Source of the DNA: Rhizobium sp. BK399
GTDB lineage: Bacteria; Pseudomonadota; Alphaproteobacteria; Rhizobiales; Rhizobiaceae
Direction of reading: 5' to 3'
DNA length: 64,000 nt
Assembly (NCBI RefSeq): GCF_014194695.1
Contig: NZ_JACIAH010000008.1
Coordinates: forward strand, 62,001-126,000
This document shows positions 25,799 through 35,288 of the stretch, piece after piece (position 1 is the first letter of the stretch; every line of letters starts with the position of its first letter). The notes beneath the pieces were generated by a model. That model had not been told where the DNA came from, did no database searches, and saw only the letters and a program-made list of their open reading frames with translations. Both the position numbers and the translations under genes were made by a program.

Positions 25799-27178
25799 TT
25801 ATGCCAGGGCAGAATACCAGTTCTGGCGATAGTCCAGAAGCCCGGGAATTGTGGCCGGCTTGATGCGGCGCTCGGTTCCGGGGTGGGGGGTGATGCCGGT
25901 CAACAGCGCCGCGCCTTGGCTCGTGCCCGTTGATCCGGGAATTGCAACGATTGTCCTCCCGGTCAGCGCTGCAAGCAGGACGAGATAGGTTTCGTTGAGG
26001 GCAAACGGCCCTTCGACGATGACGGGGCCGTCTGCGACGACGAGGTCGAGGCAGGTCTGGCTCATCAGAGCAAGATACAGGCACAGGGCCGCGTAGCGTT
26101 GTTCGGCGCTGGCGCCCTCGGCGTTGAGCCATCTGCCCTTTTTGCCCGGAAACGGACCGGAGCCCGACACGACATTGGGAAGCAGCATGACGCCCTCCGA
26201 AATCACGTGCTCGACGGCGCGGCGAACATATTCTTCGCTGGTACTTCCGATCTCGCGTAATATGGTTTCGAACTCGCGGCCTCCCATGAACCGTGACGAA
26301 GGAACGGCGCGGCCATAGGCATCGACATTGGCAAGCGTATCGCGGCCGGGATCGAGACGATCGAAGTTACCTCCAACGCCGAACGTGACGACCCAGGTTC
26401 CGGTCGATACGACGGCGAACGGCGCGGCACGAGCCACTAGGTGCGGGAGCAGGGAGGCGTTGGAATCGTGGATGCCGCAATAGACGGGAATATCCGATCG
26501 CAGGCCAATCTCCCGCGCGACACCAGGGAGGACCATGCCGAGCGGGTCGAAGGCAGACCGGATCGGTGCCATCAGCTCCCGAATGCCAAGCGTATCGACG
26601 AGCGAGGAATATCGTCCGTGACGGGGATCCCACAGGTCGGTATGGCAGCCGAGTGATGTCACCTCGTTCGAAAAGACGCCAGCCAGTCGCCCCGTCCAGT
26701 ATTGGGGGTACGTGACGATTGTCGCAACGTTTGCGAATTCGTCAGGAAAGTTGGTCTTCTGGTAATGCAGTTGCGCTCCAACATTCAGCCCCATCATCTG
26801 ATGCGGTGAATAGGTCTCCTCGAAGGCAGGGCGCAGGCGCGCATAGGCTTTGCTGATCTCTTCGGGATAGTCGTGCTCGTAGTCGAGCACGGGCATGGCA
26901 AGAGTGCCGGTTGCGTCGAGGAGAGCTGCAGATGCCCCGTGCGTCGTGACAGAAATTGCATCGAAACCCGGTGTTTTTGCAAAGGATCGGAGCGCCCTGA
27001 TCGCGAAGGCCCAGAGACCGTCAACATCATAATGTGGATAGAGACCGTGCCTCAGGACCGTATTCGGTGTCTTCGCCACCGCGATTTCCGCACCCGATGC
27101 ACTGTCGAGCACTACAACCTTGGCGTTGGTCTTGCCGATATCGAAAACAGCGACGTATCTGAAATCCTGCGTGGTCAT
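25799..27178 (-). CDS. rhaK: FGGY-family sugar kinase, L-rhamnulokinase RhaK type
   Basis: 459 residues. The N-terminal phosphate-1 motif is YVAVFDIGKTNAKVVVLD, and the central YCGIHDSNASLLPHL and VSTGTWVVTFGVGG are FGGY-kinase landmarks; the nucleotide-binding GSTGTSQGAALL lies near the end. In Rhizobium leguminosarum, RhaK phosphorylates rhamnose or rhamnulose and is also needed for transport by the ABC system encoded in the same operon. It overlaps rhaU by four bases and is the last clear gene of rhaRSTPQUK. Length is usual for the family. Confidence 0.9.
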   Translation of the reverse strand: MTTQDFRYVAVFDIGKTNAKVVVLDSASGAEIAVAKTPNTVLRHGLYPHYDVDGLWAFAIRALRSFAKTPGFDAISVTTHGASAALLDATGTLAMPVLDYEHDYPEEISKAYARLRPAFEETYSPHQMMGLNVGAQLHYQKTNFPDEFANVATIVTYPQYWTGRLAGVFSNEVTSLGCHTDLWDPRHGRYSSLVDTLGIRELMAPIRSAFDPLGMVLPGVAREIGLRSDIPVYCGIHDSNASLLPHLVARAAPFAVVSTGTWVVTFGVGGNFDRLDPGRDTLANVDAYGRAVPSSRFMGGREFETILREIGSTSEEYVRRAVEHVISEGVMLLPNVVSGSGPFPGKKGRWLNAEGASAEQRYAALCLYLALMSQTCLDLVVADGPVIVEGPFALNETYLVLLAALTGRTIVAIPGSTGTSQGAALLTGITPHPGTERRIKPATIPGLLDYRQNWYSALA

Positions 27179-27495
27179 GGCATGTGAAAGACGGTAACGA
27201 GATCACTCTGGACCGGCGAATTGTCAGGATTGGTAGCCATGATGTCAGCCATATGCGCCCACCATCTTTTCATCACGGGATGGTCGGGCAGGCTCGTCAT
27301 CGTATGGTCGGCACGACGGCTCAGCACGCCGAACAGCGTATTTGTCTCCCGATCGAGGTGGATCGAGTAGTCGCTCGCCCCGGATTGATGCAGCAATTCG
27401 ACCAGCTCCGGCCAAATTTCGTCATGCCGTTTCCTGTATTCGGCTTCCATTCCCGGATTGAGCGTCATCTTGAAGGCGTGCTTTTCGATCGTCAT
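27175..27495 (-). CDS. rhaU: L-rhamnose mutarotase RhaU
   Basis: 106 residues. The family pattern is complete: FKMTLNPGMEAEYRKRHDEI, WPELVELLHQSGASDYSIHL, MKRWWAHMADIM. His and Trp residues in these segments form the mutarotase active site (family knowledge). It interconverts the alpha and beta anomers of L-rhamnose. Its end overlaps the rhaK start (ATGA), and it starts nine bases after the rhaQ stop, so it is tightly placed in the operon. Confidence 0.95.
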   Translation of the reverse strand: MTIEKHAFKMTLNPGMEAEYRKRHDEIWPELVELLHQSGASDYSIHLDRETNTLFGVLSRRADHTMTSLPDHPVMKRWWAHMADIMATNPDNSPVQSDLVTVFHMP

Positions 27496-27503
27496 TTGTC
27501 CAC

Positions 27504-28517
27504 TCACTTCGAGCTCATGGTCTTGATGCGTCGTGCAACGATTGGAATCGCGATCGTGATGATGAGGAGCAGGCCAATGAAGATAGACATTACGATACCC
27601 GGAACATTGAGAAGTCCGAGGCCGAAGGTCACCAGGCCCATGACAAAGGCAGCGATTACGACACCGCCGATCTTGCCGGAGCCGCCGAGAATGGAAACAC
27701 CCCCGAGAACCACCATGGTAACGACTTCGAGCTCCCAACCCTGTGCGATAGAGGGACGGGTCGAGCCGAGCCGCGACGTCAGGCAGACCGCGGCAATCCC
27801 GCTCATCACGCCAGTCAGGACGAAGAGAATGAATTTCACCCGCTCGACGGGGATGCCGGAAAAGCGGGCGGCGAAATCATTGTTGCCGATCGTATAGACC
27901 TGGCGGCCAAAATTCGTCGCATGCAGCAGGATCGAGAATGCGATCGCCAGCACGATGAAGAGGACGAATTCAAAGGAGAACACCCAGAACACATAGCCCT
28001 GGCCGAAGAAGGCGAACTCTTCCGGGTAACCGCCGTAGGCCTGGTCTCCGAGGACGATGTAGGAGATCCCGCGGAAGAGGCTCATCGTCCCGATCGTCAC
28101 GACGATCGACGGCAGTTTCATGACCGAGACGAGGAAGCCGTTGAACATGCCACAGACCAGCCCGACGACGATGCCGATGACTACGAGCCCGGGCGCGCCG
28201 ACGCCAAGCTGGGCGGCCGCACCCATGGCGGTCGAGGCAAGTGCGATGATGGCGGCGACCGACAGATCGATCTCGCCGGCGATGACCAGCAACGCCATCG
28301 CAAAGGCAATCATTGCCTTTTCGGTAAAGTTAAAGGTCGCATCCGAGAGGTTCCAGGCATCAAGAAAGTAGGGCGATGCCACGCAATTGAAGATGAAAAT
28401 CAGTACGGCGACGCCAAAGAGCAAGACCTCCCAGCTCGAAATGACGCGCTTGAACGGTGTGCCGAGGCGATCGGGAATGACCCGCTTTTCACCCGGCGTA
28501 AAAAGGACGGTGCTCAT
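27504..28517 (-). CDS. rhaQ: Rhamnose ABC transporter permease RhaQ
   Basis: 337-residue inner-membrane permease of the ribose/RbsC family with about eight to ten hydrophobic segments. GEIDLSVAAIIALASTA and the loop VVTIGTMSLFRGISYIVLG are typical of the family. Its start overlaps the stop of rhaP by four bases. It works with RhaP, the ATPase RhaT and the binding protein RhaS as the high-affinity L-rhamnose importer. The P/Q naming follows gene order. Confidence 0.92.
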   Translation of the reverse strand: MSTVLFTPGEKRVIPDRLGTPFKRVISSWEVLLFGVAVLIFIFNCVASPYFLDAWNLSDATFNFTEKAMIAFAMALLVIAGEIDLSVAAIIALASTAMGAAAQLGVGAPGLVVIGIVVGLVCGMFNGFLVSVMKLPSIVVTIGTMSLFRGISYIVLGDQAYGGYPEEFAFFGQGYVFWVFSFEFVLFIVLAIAFSILLHATNFGRQVYTIGNNDFAARFSGIPVERVKFILFVLTGVMSGIAAVCLTSRLGSTRPSIAQGWELEVVTMVVLGGVSILGGSGKIGGVVIAAFVMGLVTFGLGLLNVPGIVMSIFIGLLLIITIAIPIVARRIKTMSSK

Positions 28518-29515
28518 GCTGCAACCTCTGCTGGGGTCTCTCCCGCAGCCTTGTCTCGAAGGATGATGCGACCACGATTGCGTTCGCGCCTTGCGTTGAA
28601 GGCAACGGCCAGGATGATGACGGTGCCTGAAATCGCCATTTGCGTGAACGGCGAGATACCGATCACCGGTAGCGCATTCTTGATGACGCCAAGGAAAAGC
28701 GCACCGAGCACCGTGCCAATGACTGATCCGACACCCCCGGCGATCGAAATCCCGCCAATGACGCAGGCAGCAACGCTGTCAAGCTCGAAGCCATTGGCGA
28801 TATCCACATAGGCAACCGCATAACGGGACACCCAGAGATAGCTGGCGAGGCCGGCAAGCGCGCCCGACAGGACGAACGCGAGGAATTTCGTCCAGCCCAC
28901 GTCGACGCCGGCATAGACCGCCGCCGTCGGATTGCCTCCGGCGGCATAGGTGGAGCGGCCAAACGGGGTATGTTTAAGGAGGACGTAGATCAGGCAGACG
29001 ATGATGATCGCAGCCCAGCTGAGAACCGGCAAGCCGAGGACAACAGTGCGCGGCACATTCAGGAACGTCGGCGTCATCTGGTGGGCATTGACCCATTCTC
29101 CGCCCGACAGGACAAAGGCCATGCCGCGGTAGATCGTTAGCGTGCCAAGGGTCACGACAATTGGCGGGATCTCAAGCGCCCAGACGAGAAAGCCGTTGAT
29201 GGCACCGAGAAATGCTCCAATCAGGATCGCAGCTAGGATCAGGGCGACCAGGGGCAAGTCAGGGTAGGCGGCATTCATCATCGCAACGGCCATGCCCGTA
29301 AAGGCCAGGTTTGCGGCGACTGAAAGGTCGATCGACTTCGTCAGGATGACCGTCATCTGCGCGAGCGCCAGGATGATGAGAATCGACGTGTCGTTGAAGA
29401 TAGCAGCGAGGTTACCGGGCGTAGCGAAATCCTGGGCTCTCGTCGAGAAGATCGCGACCATGACCGCAATGATGACGAAAAGAAGGGTTTCTCGTTTTTT
29501 CAGAAGTCTGGACAT
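28514..29515 (-). CDS. rhaP: Rhamnose ABC transporter permease RhaP
   Basis: 333-residue RbsC-type permease, paralogous to the next gene. It shares the SIDLSVAANLAFTG and VVTLGTLTIYRGMAFVLSGG segments with its partner and has a similar set of membrane spans. Ten bases separate it from the ATPase gene upstream. Two non-identical permeases indicate a heterodimeric channel. Confidence 0.92.
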   Translation of the reverse strand: MSRLLKKRETLLFVIIAVMVAIFSTRAQDFATPGNLAAIFNDTSILIILALAQMTVILTKSIDLSVAANLAFTGMAVAMMNAAYPDLPLVALILAAILIGAFLGAINGFLVWALEIPPIVVTLGTLTIYRGMAFVLSGGEWVNAHQMTPTFLNVPRTVVLGLPVLSWAAIIIVCLIYVLLKHTPFGRSTYAAGGNPTAAVYAGVDVGWTKFLAFVLSGALAGLASYLWVSRYAVAYVDIANGFELDSVAACVIGGISIAGGVGSVIGTVLGALFLGVIKNALPVIGISPFTQMAISGTVIILAVAFNARRERNRGRIILRDKAAGETPAEVAA

Positions 29516-29525
29516 TCCGATTACC

Positions 29526-31061
29526 TCAAGCGTTTCCGGTCGCGGCGCGAACCAGCGTTTCCGGCGTGAGGTCCCTGCGCTCGAAAAGACCGGCCATCAG
29601 GCCTTCTTTCATGACCAGGACCCGGTCGGACATTCCAATGATTTCAGGCAGCTCGGACGAGATCATGATGATCGACAGCCCTTCGGCGGCGAGTTCGCTG
29701 ATAAAGCCGTGCACGGCAGCCTTCGAGCCGATGTCGATGCCCTTGGTGGGTTCGTCGAGAATGATCACCTTCGGCATGGTGGCGAGCCATTTGCCGATCA
29801 CAACCTTCTGCTGGTTTCCTCCCGACAGGGTCCCGACAGGAACCGAAAGGGCAGCAGCGCGCAAATCCAGGCGCTCGGCATATTTGCGCGCCAGTGCAAA
29901 TTCGTTCGCGGCTTTCAGGAAGCCCTTGCGCGAGGTGCGAGCGAGTGAGGGAAGAGTCATGTTTTGGTAGATCGGCATGGGCAGCGCCAGTCCGTGACGA
30001 CCGCGCTCCTCGGGAACATAGACGATACCTGCGCTGATCGCGTCGAGTGGCGAGCGGATCGCAATTTCCTGACCTTCGAGCGAAAGTCGTCCCGAGGCGG
30101 GCGTGGTAATACCGAAGAGAGATTGGCAGAGCTCGGACCGGCCAGCACCGATCAACCCGTAGACACCCAGGATTTCGCCCTTGCGCAGGGTAAAGGAGAT
30201 ATCGCGGAACTCTGTCTGATGACAGTACTTCTCGACCTGAAGCACCGGGCCGCCGATCGTCACATCGATCTTCGGAAAGGCATTCTCGACATCGCGACCA
30301 ACCATAAGTCGAACGATATCATCCTGGGGCGTCTGCTTGAGTTGGCCGTGGCCAACTGCACGTCCGTCGCGGAAGACCACGAAGTTGTCGGCAATTTCGT
30401 AGAGCTCGTCGAACTTGTGACTGATGAAGAGGATCGCCTTGCCTTGCGCTTTCAGCCCCTTGACGATGCGGAACAGGTCGTCGATTTCCTTTCGCGAGAG
30501 GGCCGCCGTCGGTTCGTCCATGATGACGATGCGCGCCTCGATCGAGAGTGCCCGGGCAATGGCAACAAGATGACGCTGCGCAATCGAGAGATCCTTCAGC
30601 CGGATCGTCGGATCGATATTGCTTTCAAGGGAATGCAGTAATTCCTTCGAGCGACTGTTCATCAGTTTCCAGTCGATCGTGCGGAGCCTTGTTCGCGGCG
30701 CATGGCCGAGAAATATGTTCTCGGCAACCGTCAGTTCGTCGAAAAGAACGGTCTCCTGATGAATGGCGGTCACGCCGACGTCGATGGCGGTCTGTGCGCT
30801 GGCGAAGGTCATGACCTTTCCATCGACGATGATCTCGCCTTCGTTCGGCCGGTAAATGCCTGTCAGGATCTTGACGAGTGTCGACTTGCCGGCACCGTTT
30901 TCGCCGATCAGGGCAGTGACCTTGCCGGGATAGAGCGCGATGCTGACGTTATCGAGCGCCTTCACGCCGGGGAAGATCTGCGAAATCCCGCGCATTTCCA
31001 GGATCGCGGGCACCTCGTCCGCCTTGATACCCGCGACGGATTGTTGGAGGGCAGTGTTCAT
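29526..31061 (-). CDS. rhaT: Rhamnose ABC transporter ATP-binding protein RhaT
   Basis: 511 residues with two ABC cassettes in tandem, the usual RbsA-like form for sugars. The first cassette has Walker A GENGAGKST, a degenerate signature region (KDLSIAQRHLVAIARAL) and Walker B IVIMDEPTAAL. The second has a degenerate Walker A (VYGLIGAGRSEL), signature LSGGNQQK and Walker B VIILDEPTKGID. The weakened second site is normal for this family. It follows rhaS after a 72-base gap that contains a stable hairpin. Confidence 0.93.
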   Translation of the reverse strand: MNTALQQSVAGIKADEVPAILEMRGISQIFPGVKALDNVSIALYPGKVTALIGENGAGKSTLVKILTGIYRPNEGEIIVDGKVMTFASAQTAIDVGVTAIHQETVLFDELTVAENIFLGHAPRTRLRTIDWKLMNSRSKELLHSLESNIDPTIRLKDLSIAQRHLVAIARALSIEARIVIMDEPTAALSRKEIDDLFRIVKGLKAQGKAILFISHKFDELYEIADNFVVFRDGRAVGHGQLKQTPQDDIVRLMVGRDVENAFPKIDVTIGGPVLQVEKYCHQTEFRDISFTLRKGEILGVYGLIGAGRSELCQSLFGITTPASGRLSLEGQEIAIRSPLDAISAGIVYVPEERGRHGLALPMPIYQNMTLPSLARTSRKGFLKAANEFALARKYAERLDLRAAALSVPVGTLSGGNQQKVVIGKWLATMPKVIILDEPTKGIDIGSKAAVHGFISELAAEGLSIIMISSELPEIIGMSDRVLVMKEGLMAGLFERRDLTPETLVRAATGNA

Positions 31062-31090
31062 CAGCGTTTACCAGTGTTCAGGTGAAAAGT

Positions 31091-31112
31091 CCCGGCGGCG
31101 CGAACCGCCGGG
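31091..31112 (-). terminator. Intercistronic hairpin between rhaS and rhaT
   Basis: CCCGGCGG-CGCGAA-CCGCCGGG, a perfect eight-base GC stem. On the minus strand it is followed by ACTTTTC. It may partly terminate or stabilise the transcript after rhaS, so that more binding protein than transporter is made, as is common in ABC operons. Confidence 0.6.
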
Positions 31113-31133
31113 TTTTTGCTTGTTGGAGTGCGA

Positions 31134-32129
31134 CTAGAAAACCTTCGAGAACTGGTCGATGTTCGAAGCGTTGTAGACGAATGGATCGGACATTGCGGCT
31201 TCGCCCTTGTCGTCGATCTTGATCTTGCCCATGCGGCCAGCTTCGATTTCCGTGCCCGGCTTTCCGGTCGCATCACCCTTTACGAGGTGATAGGCGATCT
31301 GCGTTGCGGAGTAACCGAGGTCGATCGGGTTCCAGATGGCAAATTCCTTCGTCGCACCCGACTTGATCGCTCCTGCCATTTCAGACGGCAGGCCAAGGCC
31401 GGTCACGTAAACCTTGCCGATGAGGCCCTTGTCTTCGACAACCTTGGAGGCAGCCAGAACGCCGACCGTCGTCGGTGCGACGATGACCTTGACGTTCGGG
31501 TTGGATTTCAGCAGGCCTTCGGCTTCGCGATAGGACTTGTCAGACAGATCGTCGCCGTAAACTGTCGTAACAAGGTTGAGACCCGGGAAGTCCTTGAGCT
31601 GCTTCTTCATCTGGTCGATCCAGATGTTCTGGTTCGTCGAGGTGGTGGTTGCAGACAGGATTGCGAAGTCGCCCTTGCCGCCATCAAGATGGTCCTTGGC
31701 GAGCGTCAGGCACATCTTGCCGATCAGCTCGTTGGACGAGGGGTTGAGCTGCAGGATGCGGCCGTCCTTGTTGACACCGGAATCCCAGGAGATGACCATG
31801 ATGCCGCGCTGCTTGGCTTTCTTGAGTGCCGGTACAACGGCGTCCGGGTCGTTGGCGGAGATGGCAATCGCGTCAACGCCCTGGGCGATCAGCGAGTTGA
31901 TGACTTCGATCTGGCCTTCTGCGGTCGTCGAGGTCGGGCCCGTGTAGATCACCTCCACGCCGCCCAGCTCCTTGGCAGCTTCCTGCGCGCCCTTGTTGGC
32001 GGCTTCAAAGAAGCCGTTGCCGAGCGACTTCACGACCAGACCGATCTTGACGTCCTTGGCGCTTGCTGCGCCTGCCATCAGGGCGACGGCAAAGGCGACG
32101 CCCACTGCCAGTGTTTTTGCGAGTTTCAT
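31134..32129 (-). CDS. rhaS: Rhamnose ABC transporter substrate-binding protein RhaS
   Basis: 331-residue periplasmic protein of the ribose/galactose-type (type I) binding family. A Sec signal peptide (LAKTLAVGVAFAVALMAGAASA) occupies residues 3-24. The mature part starts KDVKIGLVVKSLGNGFFEAA, and DAIAISANDPDAVVPAL is a typical hinge-region strand. It delivers L-rhamnose to RhaPQT. It lies 50 bases after rhaR in the same direction. Confidence 0.93.
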   Translation of the reverse strand: MKLAKTLAVGVAFAVALMAGAASAKDVKIGLVVKSLGNGFFEAANKGAQEAAKELGGVEVIYTGPTSTTAEGQIEVINSLIAQGVDAIAISANDPDAVVPALKKAKQRGIMVISWDSGVNKDGRILQLNPSSNELIGKMCLTLAKDHLDGGKGDFAILSATTTSTNQNIWIDQMKKQLKDFPGLNLVTTVYGDDLSDKSYREAEGLLKSNPNVKVIVAPTTVGVLAASKVVEDKGLIGKVYVTGLGLPSEMAGAIKSGATKEFAIWNPIDLGYSATQIAYHLVKGDATGKPGTEIEAGRMGKIKIDDKGEAAMSDPFVYNASNIDQFSKVF

Positions 32130-32179
32130 GCTTTCATCCTCCCACGTTAATAAGACTTGCTACATCCTTGCGGCGCCAC

Positions 32180-32989
32180 TCAAGCGACCGACGAGGAATT
32201 CCCCTTCGCTTGCGAAACCGTGCTCGCGATTACGAGCTTGATGCCTGCATCCTCGATCATCCGAACGGACTCCTCTGGAACGCCGTCGTCGGTAATGATC
32301 GTTGAAACACGCTCAAGCGGACACAGAATGAGGCTCGACCGGCGATGAAACTTGCTGGAATCGACCATGACGACGAGCTCGTCGGCCTGGTGCATCAGCT
32401 TTTGCTCGCTTTGTATGATCTGCGCATCCGATTCCATAACCCCAAGGGGGCCAACGCCCTGCGCACCGATGAAGAAACGTCGGGCGTAGAAATTGCGGAT
32501 CGCATCATTGTCGAATGGTGACAGGATGAGGCTCTGCTCGCGGTAGATCACACCGCCGGGAACGGTAACCGTGTTCTTTGAATGCTTGACCAGGTGCTCG
32601 GCGATTGCAAACGAGTTGGTCATGACCTGCATGCGATGCGCGGCCATGAAATGCACCATCTGAAACGTGGTCGTCCCGCCGTTGATGATGATGGCGTCAC
32701 CGGGATCGCAAAGATCGACAGCTGCTCGGGCAATTGAGCGTTTCTTATCGATGTTGACCGATTCCGAAACTCTGAAAGGGCGGCCCGCAAGATTTCCGAG
32801 TTGCGGCGGATGCACGGCCTCTGCGCCACCGCGGACGCGGCGGATTTTTCCCTGCACATGCAGCGCTGCAATGTCACGCCGGATCGTCGCCTCGGAAGCT
32901 TCGGTCAGTTCAGAGATATCCTGAACTGTGACGACCGACTTTTCCTGAACGGCGCTCAAGATGATGCGATGGCGTTCGCGTTCGTGCAT
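32180..32989 (-). CDS. rhaR: DeoR-family repressor RhaR of rhamnose catabolism
   Basis: 269 residues. The N-terminal helix-turn-helix reads ERHRIILSAVQEKSVVTVQD through EATIRRDIAALH. The C-terminal DeoR sensor domain (INGGTTTFQMVHFM and VMVDSSKF) binds a phosphorylated sugar in family members. Known as the negative regulator of the rhizobial rha genes. AGGAGG precedes ATG 32989. It opens the minus-strand operon and is divergent from rhaD. A near-perfect inverted repeat in the shared 199-base region is its likely binding site. Confidence 0.9.
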   Translation of the reverse strand: MHERERHRIILSAVQEKSVVTVQDISELTEASEATIRRDIAALHVQGKIRRVRGGAEAVHPPQLGNLAGRPFRVSESVNIDKKRSIARAAVDLCDPGDAIIINGGTTTFQMVHFMAAHRMQVMTNSFAIAEHLVKHSKNTVTVPGGVIYREQSLILSPFDNDAIRNFYARRFFIGAQGVGPLGVMESDAQIIQSEQKLMHQADELVVMVDSSKFHRRSSLILCPLERVSTIITDDGVPEESVRMIEDAGIKLVIASTVSQAKGNSSSVA

Positions 32990-33030
32990 GGGGTTCCTCC
33001 TAACCTGCTTATTTCGCAGTTATGAAAATC

Positions 33031-33103
33031 TGTCAATCAAAAACGATCATATAATTTCATATTGCGCTGCAACATAATCGGATTTGATCGTTTTCGATTG
33101 ACA
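33031..33103. promoter_or_regulatory. Divergent rhaR/rhaD promoter region with long inverted repeat, probable RhaR operators
   Basis: TGTCAATCAAAAACGATCA at 33031-33049 and its reverse complement with one mismatch at 33085-33103 are separated by 35 AT-rich bases. Each outer end contains a TTGACA-like -35 box pointing outwards: TGTCAA (reverse) towards rhaR, and TTGACA at 33098-33103 towards rhaD. A dimer on each arm would block both promoters. Confidence 0.7.
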
Positions 33104-33188
33104 ATGTCTGCTTTCATGAGCGATATCGTCAGCACAAGGGAGCGCACAGTTCGTTCGCGCACCAATAAATTTCACATGGGAGGATGAC

Positions 33189-35285
33189 ATGGCGGCAACC
33201 GTCCGGCTTCTTGATAACCGTTGGGACGACTCATACGCGGCAGGCCTCGATGAGCCTGGAAAGCTGCTGTATCGCTCCAATCTGCTCGGCGCCGACAAGC
33301 GCATCACCAATTATGGCGGCGGCAACACCTCCGCCAAGGTCATGGAGACCGACCCGCTGACCGGCGAAAACGTCAAGATCCTCTGGGTCAAGGGTTCTGG
33401 CGGCGATGTCGGCACCATCAAGCTCGACGGCTTTGCGACTCTCTACCAGGACAAGCTCGATTCGCTCAAAGGGATCTACAAGGGGGTCGAGGATGAAGAT
33501 CGCATGGTTGGGTTCCTTCCGCACTGCACCTACAATCTCAACGGCCGCGCAGCGTCCATAGATACACCGCTGCATGGTTTCGTACCGTTCACGCATGTCG
33601 ACCACATGCATCCGGACGCCATCATCGCGATTGCTGCCTCCAAAAACTCCCGGGAATTGACGAAACAGATCTTCGGTGACGACATCGGCTGGCTTCCGTG
33701 GCGCCGCCCCGGTTTCCAGCTCGGGCTCGACCTGGAAGAGTTCGTCAGGGCAAATCCGAACGCGCGCGGTGTCGTGCTGGAGAGCCATGGTCTCTTCACA
33801 TGGGCAAATGATGCAAAGGCTTGCTACGAGCTGACGCTCGATATCATCAACAAAGCGATCGGATGGTTTGCCGAAAAGACCGAGGGCAAAGCGATCTTCG
33901 GCGGCCAATCGACAGAGAGTCTGCCGGCTGACCAGCGTCGCGCCATCGCCGCCCGGCTGATGCCTGAAATTCGCGGCCGGATTGGCCAGGCTGAGCGCAA
34001 GCTTGGTCACTTCGATGACCAGGATGCTGTCCTCGAATTCGTAAATTCCAGGAACCTGCAGCCGCTTGGGGCCCTCGGTACGAGCTGCCCCGATCACTTC
34101 CTGCGGACCAAGATCCGTCCGTTGATCGTCGCGTTTGATCCGGCAAAGCCGGATATCGATGCCGTCGTTTCTGGCCTTGACAAGGCGCTCGAGGATTATC
34201 GAGCCGACTATGCGCGGTACTACAACGACTGCAAGCACGACAATTCGCCAGCCATGCGCGACGCAAATCCCGTCATATTCCTTGTTCCAGGCGTTGGAAT
34301 GCTGTCATTCGCACGGGACAAGGCGACGGCTCGCATTGCCAGTGAATTCTACGTCAATGCCATCAATGTCATGCGGGGGGCATCAACGGTTTCGGAATAT
34401 CAGGGGCTGCCCGAGCAGGAAGCGTTCGACATCGAGTATTGGCTCCTCGAAGAGGCCAAGCTTCAGCGGATGCCGAAGCCGAAGAGCCTTGCAGGGAAAG
34501 TTGCCTTCGTCACCGGCGGCGCCGGCGGCATTGGTCGCGCGACAGCCACCCGACTGATCGGAGAGGGTGCCTGCGTCGTATTGGCCGATATCGATCAAGA
34601 CGCGCTCGAAAGCACGCGAGTCGAGTTTTCGAAGCAGTTCGGAGGTGACGCCGTCCGCAGCCTGAGGCTCGACGTGACCAGCGAAGATGCTGTTATATCC
34701 TCATTCGCCGAAGCCTGCGTCGAGTTCGGTGGAATTGATATCCTGGTGTCGAATGCCGGCATTGCTTCGTCGGCGCCGATCGAAAGCACGGAGCTTTCGA
34801 TGTGGAACAAGAACATGGATATCCTGTCAACTGGCTACTTCCTTGTATCGCGTGAGGCCTTCCGTCTGTTCCGCAGGCAGAACCTCGGGGGCAATGTCGT
34901 CTTTGTCGGGTCAAAGAACGGCCTGGCTTCCTCGCCGAATGCGGCCGCCTACTGCACGGCAAAGGCCGCCGAGATCCATCTTGCCCGTTGCCTGGCGCTC
35001 GAGGGCGCAGAAGCCGGCATTCGCGTCAATACCGTCAATCCGGATGCGGTGCTTCGTGGCTCGAAGATCTGGAGTGGAGAGTGGCGCGAACAGCGTGCAG
35101 CGTCCTCCAAGATCGAGATCGGGGAACTTGAGGAGCACTACCGCAAGCGTTCAATGTTGAAGCTGAATGTCTTCCCGGAGGACATCGCCGAGGCAATCTA
35201 CTTCCTGGCATCCGATCTCTCGGCAAAGTCCACCGGCAACATCATCAACGTCGATGCTGGCAATGCGCAGAGCTTCCCGCGCTGA
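33189..35285 (+). CDS. rhaD: Bifunctional rhamnulose-1-phosphate aldolase/alcohol dehydrogenase RhaD
   Basis: 698 residues made of two enzymes. The N-terminal 420 residues are a class II aldolase/adducin domain (NYGGGNTSAKV; metal-site histidines in TPLHGFVPFTHVDHMHPDA). The C-terminal 260 are a short-chain dehydrogenase with VAFVTGGAGGIGRATA and catalytic AAYCTAKAAE (Tyr, Lys). It splits rhamnulose 1-phosphate to dihydroxyacetone phosphate and lactaldehyde and can oxidise the aldehyde. This fusion is the rhizobial form. ATG 33189 follows GGGAGGATGAC. It is divergent from rhaR. Confidence 0.93.
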   Translation: MAATVRLLDNRWDDSYAAGLDEPGKLLYRSNLLGADKRITNYGGGNTSAKVMETDPLTGENVKILWVKGSGGDVGTIKLDGFATLYQDKLDSLKGIYKGVEDEDRMVGFLPHCTYNLNGRAASIDTPLHGFVPFTHVDHMHPDAIIAIAASKNSRELTKQIFGDDIGWLPWRRPGFQLGLDLEEFVRANPNARGVVLESHGLFTWANDAKACYELTLDIINKAIGWFAEKTEGKAIFGGQSTESLPADQRRAIAARLMPEIRGRIGQAERKLGHFDDQDAVLEFVNSRNLQPLGALGTSCPDHFLRTKIRPLIVAFDPAKPDIDAVVSGLDKALEDYRADYARYYNDCKHDNSPAMRDANPVIFLVPGVGMLSFARDKATARIASEFYVNAINVMRGASTVSEYQGLPEQEAFDIEYWLLEEAKLQRMPKPKSLAGKVAFVTGGAGGIGRATATRLIGEGACVVLADIDQDALESTRVEFSKQFGGDAVRSLRLDVTSEDAVISSFAEACVEFGGIDILVSNAGIASSAPIESTELSMWNKNMDILSTGYFLVSREAFRLFRRQNLGGNVVFVGSKNGLASSPNAAAYCTAKAAEIHLARCLALEGAEAGIRVNTVNPDAVLRGSKIWSGEWREQRAASSKIEIGELEEHYRKRSMLKLNVFPEDIAEAIYFLASDLSAKSTGNIINVDAGNAQSFPR

Positions 35286-35288
35286 TCG

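Noticed and set aside
31116..32150. 344-codon open frame on the plus strand
   Set aside because: Antisense to rhaS, a clear binding protein with signal peptide; the plus frame is Asp/Arg/Val-rich shadow sequence.
33231..34238. 335-codon open frame on the minus strand
   Set aside because: Antisense to the aldolase half of rhaD; no motif.
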